From Promethearchaeota archaeon (GTDB lineage: Archaea > Asgardarchaeota > Lokiarchaeia > Sigyniarchaeales > Sigyniarchaeaceae), in contig JAFGBX010000056.1 in NCBI GenBank assembly GCA_016932935.1, positions 1 to 36,146 on the forward strand: DNA of 36,146 nt. The letters are read 5' to 3'. Both the position numbers and the translations under genes were made by a program. This document shows positions 32,055-36,146 of this stretch, piece after piece. The notes beneath the pieces are model-generated. The model saw only the letters and a program-made list of their open reading frames with translations. It had not been told where the DNA came from and made no database searches. The stretch's first letter is position 1; the number at the start of each line of letters is the position of its first letter.

Positions 32055-32729
32055 ATGCCTAGCTTCTTTGATAAACTCAAGGGCGGCGTTTCAGACGTTT
32101 TCGCCAAGCTTGCCAACCAAGATGCCGAGCTCAAGAATGCCATCGATGAAAACAAGGACTTCCTCGATGCATCTTCGAAGCTGGCAAAGGAGTCGACTGA
32201 AGCCATCGACGCGTTGAAGGCTTTCGCCACGAACGAGACCCCCGCCGTGAAGGAAGCGTACATCGCCGTCTCGGAGGTGCTCGCCACCATCGAGAAGAGC
32301 CGGACGGAGCTCGTGGCCAAGCTGGAGACCCAGTTCCTCGGTCCCCTCATGAAGCTGGCCGATGAGTACAAGAAGGTGTCTAAAGCAACCAAGGAGGACG
32401 AGTCGTCAGCGAAGGACCTCAAGAACGCCATGCAGGACCTCGAGAAGCTGAAGAAGAAGCCCGCCGAGAAGGTCAAGCCCGGCGAGGTGACGCAAGCCGA
32501 GATGAAGGTCACTGCCGCGCAGAACAAAGCTTCCACGGATCACGAAAGCCTGGCGAAGATAACCGAGGAGTATGCAAAGCTCAAGGTCGCGACGTTGAAG
32601 GAGGTCATCCAGACCCTCGTGATCCTGGAAGGGGAGTTCTACCAGATCGCATCGTCCATGCTCGATGGCACGAAGGCAACCATAGCTGCCATCAACGTCG
32701 AGAAGGAGCTGGATTCCCAAGTGCAATGA
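32055..32729 (+). CDS. N-BAR-like, all-helical membrane-curvature protein candidate
   Basis: 224 residues from the ATG at 32055 (32034 is an alternative). No Cys or Trp, rich in Lys, Glu and Ala, wholly helical. MPSFFDKLKGGVSDVFAKL is amphipathic (Phe4, Phe5, Leu8, Val12, Phe16, Leu19), like the H0 helix of N-BAR proteins. A long helix covers about 24-93. Then TQFLGPLMKLADEYKKVSK (Phe94, Pro97, Leu98) recalls the F-x-x-P-L kink of endophilin/amphiphysin BAR domains. A second helix runs to about 135, followed by the Lys-rich turn KLKKKPAEKVKPGE (131-144) where BAR tips lie, and a third long helix from about 145 to 215 including LVILEGEFYQIASSML. Length and order match a BAR monomer. The role would be binding or bending membranes as a dimer. 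Alternative: an unrelated coiled-coil protein such as a PspA/ESCRT-III-like one, whose pattern fits less well. Confidence 0.6.
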   Translation: MPSFFDKLKGGVSDVFAKLANQDAELKNAIDENKDFLDASSKLAKESTEAIDALKAFATNETPAVKEAYIAVSEVLATIEKSRTELVAKLETQFLGPLMKLADEYKKVSKATKEDESSAKDLKNAMQDLEKLKKKPAEKVKPGEVTQAEMKVTAAQNKASTDHESLAKITEEYAKLKVATLKEVIQTLVILEGEFYQIASSMLDGTKATIAAINVEKELDSQVQ

Positions 32730-32826
32730 ACGCGTGCCCCATCCCAAGCCAATGCGGCCACGTCGCCGCTTCTTTTTCTTCTCCCTTCTGTCGGGGATCC
32801 AGATCCGCCGTCCACTGAATCCATCA

Positions 32827-32845
32827 CCTTTAGAAAGGCTAAAGG
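32827..32845. repeat. Inverted repeat between the BAR-like and zinc-ribbon genes
   Basis: cctttag (32827-32833) and ctaaagg (32839-32845) are a perfect 7-bp inverted repeat with a 5-nt loop, 98 nt past the BAR-like stop and 54 nt before the next ATG. It could be a terminator hairpin or an operator for the small gene. Confidence 0.4.
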
Positions 32846-32898
32846 GTTATCTAGATCCAAGGGAGTACCAGATCTCGAAACTAAGGGAAAACTGAACC

Positions 32899-33063
32899 AT
32901 GACACTGATCCGTGGAAAGACTTGTCCTCAATGCAAGAAAGGCGACCGCATCATCGAGATGCAGGACAAGGAAAAGGTGCTTTATTATAACATGCAAGGG
33001 GCGCCTCAATACGCGCGGATGTTCAAATGCGGGAATTGTGGCCACATGTTCAAGCCAGAATGA
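32899..33063 (+). CDS. 54-residue zinc-ribbon protein
   Basis: A small gene of 54 residues plus stop (TGA 33061-33063). It encodes two CxxC knuckles, KTCPQCKKGD at residues 7-16 and FKCGNCGHMF near the C-terminus, about 30 residues apart, the spacing of a classic zinc ribbon (TFIIS/RPB9-like or ribosomal type). The middle is polar with VLYYNMQGAPQYARM. A purine-rich aaggga lies about 9 nt before the ATG. Such proteins bind nucleic acid or act as protein adaptors; I cannot name the family. It sits 3' to the BAR-like gene on the same strand and converges on the second Hsp20 gene. Confidence 0.75.
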   Translation: MTLIRGKTCPQCKKGDRIIEMQDKEKVLYYNMQGAPQYARMFKCGNCGHMFKPE

Positions 33064-33099
33064 TGGCCGTTTCACCTTTTTTCTCCATCGCACGACCGG

Positions 33100-33792
33100 T
33101 CAGTCGATCGGGATGCTCGATGAGCGCCGCGCCTTCTCGCCGACCTTTTGCAGCCGCACCTCGAGGATGCCGTTCGTGTACCTTGCCTTGGCATGATCCG
33201 GGTTGATCTTCGCGGGGAGGTCGAGCCGCGTCTGGTACTTGCGCTTCCCCTGGGCGTCCGCGCTGATCTCGATAGAGTAGTCGGTCGCGTCGAGTTTGAT
33301 GTCTTCCTTTTCGACGCCTGGCAGCTCGACCACGACGACAATCTCCTTATCCTCGTTGATCACGTCCGACACGGGCTGCCTGACGATCATGCCCGGTTCT
33401 GGCACGGGAACGGCATCGTTCGCCTCCTCCTCGGCGGCCGGCTGCGGTGCCAGCTTGATGTCGCCGAACTTGTTGATGATGGGCTTGCCGTCGGGGCCGA
33501 TGCGGACGCTGAAGCCGTACACGAACGGCCCCTTGACCTCGGGCTTCCCCTTTCCCGGATCGTCCGGTGTCGACCCGTCGGGGTTTGGCAGCCCGATCTG
33601 CTTGAAGATATTCTTGGAGAAGTTGACGAAGTCCTTGCTCTTGAACTGCTTCATGAGGTTCTTGAAGATGTCCTGGAACTGGTCAAAGAAATCATCTGGA
33701 ACGTCGCCGAAAGGCGACCCTTCGTCGTCATCGGTGCCGCTGTCGTCATCGTCGTCGTCGAACGGCCGGAAGGGCTTTCGCTTCTTTCCCAT
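33100..33792 (-). CDS. Hsp20-family protein with long acidic N-terminal arm (GvpH-like)
   Basis: 230 residues from the ATG at 33792; an in-frame upstream codon at 33840 was rejected. The N-terminus is basic then very acidic (FDDDDDDSGTDDDEG), then helical with aromatic residues (DVPDDFFDQFQDIFKNLMKQF). FVYGFSVRIGPDGKPIINKFG is the conserved pre-domain strand of archaeal GvpH-like Hsp20 proteins. The alpha-crystallin domain covers about 135-220 (IVVVVELPGVEKEDIKL, ARYTNGILEVRLQK), and the tail has an I-x-I motif (SSIPID). It should act as an ATP-independent chaperone. It differs strongly from the Hsp20 at 17082-17618 and probably has other clients. No gas vesicle genes are nearby. Confidence 0.9.
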   Translation of the reverse strand: MGKKRKPFRPFDDDDDDSGTDDDEGSPFGDVPDDFFDQFQDIFKNLMKQFKSKDFVNFSKNIFKQIGLPNPDGSTPDDPGKGKPEVKGPFVYGFSVRIGPDGKPIINKFGDIKLAPQPAAEEEANDAVPVPEPGMIVRQPVSDVINEDKEIVVVVELPGVEKEDIKLDATDYSIEISADAQGKRKYQTRLDLPAKINPDHAKARYTNGILEVRLQKVGEKARRSSSIPID

Positions 33793-33849
33793 GCATTCTT
33801 CACCGTAGTCTCGCGCCGCGGATCTCGCTAGGATGACCATGGAAAACGA

Positions 33850-33860
33850 CCCTTAAATCC
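33850..33860 (-). promoter_or_regulatory. TATA-like element of the GvpH-like hsp20 gene
   Basis: The minus strand reads ggatttaaggg, placing a start near 33828 with a leader of about 35 nt. It lies in the 34-bp gap behind the DUF72 gene. Confidence 0.35.
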
Positions 33861-33874
33861 TTGGCGAGAACCGT

Positions 33875-34726
33875 CTACTTGAGGAAATCCCCGAGCGTCG
33901 TCTGGCCCTTCCCTGCCCCACCGAACCCGGCCGGTTCCAAGCCGGCCAGCTCGCGGAAGAGGTTTACGCTCGCCGGGCCGAAGCCCGCGTAGTGGTTGTT
34001 GAAGAAGACGAACGTGTCGCGCACGCCCTGGAGCTCGGCGTCCATGAGGCGCTTGACCCGCTCCATCTGCTCCTTCCTGTCGCGCTGGATCGCGCCGAAC
34101 CACTGGAGCTCCCGGTCGCCGATGAACCGGAAGACGTAGAAGTCCGCTGTTCGCTTCACGAACGGGTCGATGGCCGGGTGGATGCTACCGGCGATCGAGA
34201 CGTTGTCGAGATCTTCGATGGTACGCATGACCCGTGAGTTCTCGAACCAGGACACGTCGCGGAACTCGAGCGCGTGCCTCGTCCTGGTAGGTAGCGTGTT
34301 CAAGAGCGAGAGCAAGTCATCCGCATGCTTCGCATGGAAGCCCGGCGGGAGTTGGATGACCGTCGCGGCGAGCTTGGCCCCGAGCATCGCCATGCCCTCG
34401 AAGTACCGGTCGACGAGGACCTCTAACGACTTCTCGGCGACCGCCCGGTGCAGGTCGTGGGTGATCCCCTTGAAGAGCTTGGCGACGAACCGGAAGCCCC
34501 CGGGCGTGACGTCGTGCCAGCGCCTCACGACCTCGGGCCGCGGCATCGTGTAGAACGTCGAGTCCACCTCGACCACGTCGAAGACCGACGCGTAGTACTC
34601 GAGCCACTTGGACTGCGGCAGCTTGCCCGGGTAGAACGTGCCCCGCCAGCCATCGTAGCTCCAGCCCGAGCAGCCGACGTGGTACCGGGGGCCTCTCACT
34701 CGATCCGCGCGCTCCGCGACCACCAC
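33875..34726 (-). CDS. DUF72 (YecE-like) TIM-barrel protein with C-terminal PIP-box-like motif
   Basis: 283 residues from a GTG at 34726. DUF72 hallmarks are HVGCSGWSYDGWRGTFYPGKLP at the N-terminus, EYYASVFDVVEVDSTFY, PGGFRFVAKLFKGITHDL, LPPGFHAKHADDL, HALEFRDVSWF and the late FFNNHYAGFGPAS. The family adopts a TIM-barrel-like fold, and its activity is unknown, though similarity to xylose isomerase/endonuclease IV-type barrels has been noted. The last residues are GKGQTTLGDFLK, fitting the PCNA-interacting peptide consensus QxxLxx[FY][FL]. This suggests recruitment to the sliding clamp and a role in DNA repair. It is divergent from the hydrolase gene. Confidence 0.9.
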   Translation of the reverse strand: MVVAERADRVRGPRYHVGCSGWSYDGWRGTFYPGKLPQSKWLEYYASVFDVVEVDSTFYTMPRPEVVRRWHDVTPGGFRFVAKLFKGITHDLHRAVAEKSLEVLVDRYFEGMAMLGAKLAATVIQLPPGFHAKHADDLLSLLNTLPTRTRHALEFRDVSWFENSRVMRTIEDLDNVSIAGSIHPAIDPFVKRTADFYVFRFIGDRELQWFGAIQRDRKEQMERVKRLMDAELQGVRDTFVFFNNHYAGFGPASVNLFRELAGLEPAGFGGAGKGQTTLGDFLK

Positions 34727-34750
34727 CCGTGAAATGGAACCGGTTTCAAG

Positions 34751-34759
34751 GTTATTATG
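34751..34759. promoter_or_regulatory. Shared AT-rich promoter core of DUF72 and hydrolase genes
   Basis: Plus strand gttattatg and minus strand cataataac. It would start transcription near 34728 for DUF72 (nearly leaderless from the GTG at 34726) and near 34783 for the hydrolase, 40 nt ahead of its ATG. Confidence 0.4.
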
Positions 34760-34822
34760 CCCGCCGGCTTTGGATCATTAACACAGCCTGAATCGTGCAA
34801 ACAACCCATCGACGTGTCCACC

Positions 34823-36146
34823 ATGAAGGTAAAGACGTACCAGCTCGTGCTGACGCTCGGGTTCCTCGGCCTCACCCTCGTGGGCGCCATCGGGCTCAAC
34901 ACGTACCCCGGCGACGTCGTGCGCCAGACCCACGTGGCGACGACGTCCGATGGGGTGCAGATCTCGTTCAACACATACTACAAAGCGGCGATCCCCGCGA
35001 ACCGCCCCGTGATCGTCATGGGGCACGGGGTCATCGTCAACAAGGAGATGATGACGAACTATGCCATCGAGCTCGCGGCGCACGACTTCGTCGTCGCGAA
35101 CATCGACTGGCGCGGCCACGGCCACTCCGGCGGCACGCTGGAGACCGACAAGCTCGGCCTCGACCTCGAGGCCGTCATCGCCGCCATCCCCGCCATCGTG
35201 CCCTCGGCCAATATGAGCGCTCTCGGCCTGATCGGGTACTCCATGGGTGGCTTCCCGACCTTCCCGTATGCGGCGAGCCACGCGACCGTCAAGGCGTGGG
35301 TTGGCGTCGGAACCGCCCCGGATGGGAGCATCGCGAACACGACGAACCCCCGGAACGTGCTCGTCATCCGCGGCGAGTTCGACGAGGCGTTCGACCTGGT
35401 CAGCTTGAAGGACGAGATGTGCAACCTCACGGGGGACGCGTCGGCGGACGACGTGGATGTCGGGCGGCTCTACGGATCCATCGCCGCAGGCGACGCGCGC
35501 AAGCTCATCACGGTGCCGGGCGCCGATCACCTCACGGTTCCCTGGGATCAGGCGTTCATCTCGGCGACGACCGACTGGATGGTGCAGACCTTCGACGGCG
35601 TCGTGCCCGACCTGGCCTTCATGGCCTACCACGCACGTGCCGCCATGCTCTTCGCGTCCTTGGTCGGCCTCGTCGGCCTCGTCTACGGCATCGCCTTGAT
35701 CATGGCGCGGGCGCTCGGGTTCAAGGACAAGGAGCCCGGCCAGGAAGCCCCGGCGGCCGCCGCGGGAACCGTCGGCACGGCCAGCGCCGAGCTCTCCGCG
35801 CCCAGGTTCCTGGGGCTCTACTACGCTTGGACGTTGCTCCTCCTGCCGACGGCAGTCATCCCGGCGGTGACGTTCGTGCTGCCCCTGTTCATGACGTCGT
35901 TCCTCGTCACGATCGTTGGCTGCTACTCGATCAACGTGGCGATCTTCTCGTGGCGCTACCTCAAGCGGTCGGGCGGGTCGTTCAAGGCGGCCATCACGTC
36001 GGGGATGCGGGATCGCAGGATATGGTTGCTGGGGATCGTCATCACCGCCGTGTTCGTGCCGCTCTTCTGGCTCATCGTCGGCCAGAACTACCTGGGCTCG
36101 GTGCCCCCTGTCGACCGGATCGGCCTCGTGTTTGCCTACGGCGGGA
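34823..36146 (+). CDS. Membrane-anchored alpha/beta hydrolase with polytopic C-terminal region (3' end outside window)
   Basis: At least 441 residues from the ATG at 34823; the frame is still open at the right edge. An N-terminal signal anchor (residues 7-26) precedes an alpha/beta hydrolase domain. VIVMGHGV forms the oxyanion strand, IDWRGHGHSGG the following loop, and LIGYSMGGFP the nucleophile elbow (Ser140). Asp187 in GEFDEAFD is the likely acid and His236 in GADHLTVPW completes the triad. From about residue 270 at least four or five transmembrane helices follow (RAAMLFASLVGLVGLVYGIA, LLLLPTAVIPAVTFVLPLFM, WLLGIVITAVFVPLFWLIVG). The catalytic domain is probably outside the cell. It is likely a lipase, esterase or acyl-transfer enzyme of the envelope. 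Its substrate is unknown. Confidence 0.88.
   Translation, partial: MKVKTYQLVLTLGFLGLTLVGAIGLNTYPGDVVRQTHVATTSDGVQISFNTYYKAAIPANRPVIVMGHGVIVNKEMMTNYAIELAAHDFVVANIDWRGHGHSGGTLETDKLGLDLEAVIAAIPAIVPSANMSALGLIGYSMGGFPTFPYAASHATVKAWVGVGTAPDGSIANTTNPRNVLVIRGEFDEAFDLVSLKDEMCNLTGDASADDVDVGRLYGSIAAGDARKLITVPGADHLTVPWDQAFISATTDWMVQTFDGVVPDLAFMAYHARAAMLFASLVGLVGLVYGIALIMARALGFKDKEPGQEAPAAAAGTVGTASAELSAPRFLGLYYAWTLLLLPTAVIPAVTFVLPLFMTSFLVTIVGCYSINVAIFSWRYLKRSGGSFKAAITSGMRDRRIWLLGIVITAVFVPLFWLIVGQNYLGSVPPVDRIGLVFAYGG

Noticed and set aside
32055-32729. PspA/ESCRT-III-like coiled-coil protein
   Set aside because: Considered as the alternative for the helical protein; the amphipathic start, F-x-x-P-L kink and basic tip match BAR better, though only structure comparison can settle it.
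34778-35632. 284-residue minus-strand frame opposite the alpha/beta hydrolase
   Set aside because: The plus strand encodes a hydrolase with a full catalytic triad; the antisense frame has only low-complexity His, Arg, Val and Asp sequence.
1-36146. tRNA, rRNA, CRISPR arrays or insertion sequences
   Set aside because: No cloverleaf with conserved TTCRA-type arm, no regularly spaced repeats, no transposase-like frame or terminal inverted repeats were found by reading both strands.

Overview
The window is a gene-dense, GC-rich stretch of an archaeal chromosome with about 27 protein-coding genes and no rRNA, tRNA, CRISPR array or insertion sequence that I can see. Archaeal origin is supported by: AT-rich TATA boxes about 25-30 bp ahead of likely transcription starts in otherwise GC-rich DNA; mostly short or absent leaders with few Shine-Dalgarno sites; and an archaeal gene set (AMP phosphorylase, a DUF5814-type SF2 helicase, geranylgeranyl-reductase-family flavoprotein, GvpH-like Hsp20). 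Two genes look eukaryote-like: a JAMM/MPN protease-TPR fusion and a protein with the layout of an N-BAR membrane-bending domain. These point toward an Asgard-type archaeon, but that placement is inference.

Layout. 1-6000: the tail of an unknown gene, a giant surface protein with a DUF2341-like start and a cytoplasmic coiled-coil tail, a polytopic membrane protein, and a membrane/zinc-ribbon protein. 6143-11731: GH38 alpha-mannosidase, larB, a compact alkaline-phosphatase-like protein, and a flavin-reductase-fold protein, followed by a 292-bp AT-rich gap and a compound hairpin. 11863-16874: a small two-helix membrane protein and an unknown protein sharing one TATA element, a Nei-type DNA glycosylase, the JAMM-TPR protein, and larC. 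17082-20485: Hsp20 with a strong ribosome binding site, AMP phosphorylase, and a DUF362 ferredoxin-like protein. 20641-27561, all on the plus strand: a divergent type IA topoisomerase-like protein, a CPBP intramembrane protease and a large SF2 helicase. 27635-31699: an SDR epimerase with a zinc-ribbon insert, the geranylgeranyl-reductase-like flavoprotein, and a convergent PaaK-like adenylating enzyme. 32055-36146: the BAR-like protein, a 54-residue zinc ribbon, a second Hsp20, a DUF72 protein ending in a PCNA-binding-like motif, and a truncated membrane-anchored alpha/beta hydrolase.

Functional links. LarB and LarC carry out the first and last steps of nickel-pincer-nucleotide cofactor synthesis; LarE and a client enzyme must lie elsewhere. 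AMP phosphorylase feeds archaeal nucleotide salvage. The topoisomerase-like protein, the helicase, the Nei glycosylase and perhaps the DUF72 protein form a loose DNA-maintenance set. The most novel candidates are the N-BAR-like protein, the JAMM-TPR fusion, the topoisomerase-like protein with an altered metal site, and the DUF72 protein with a PIP-like tail.
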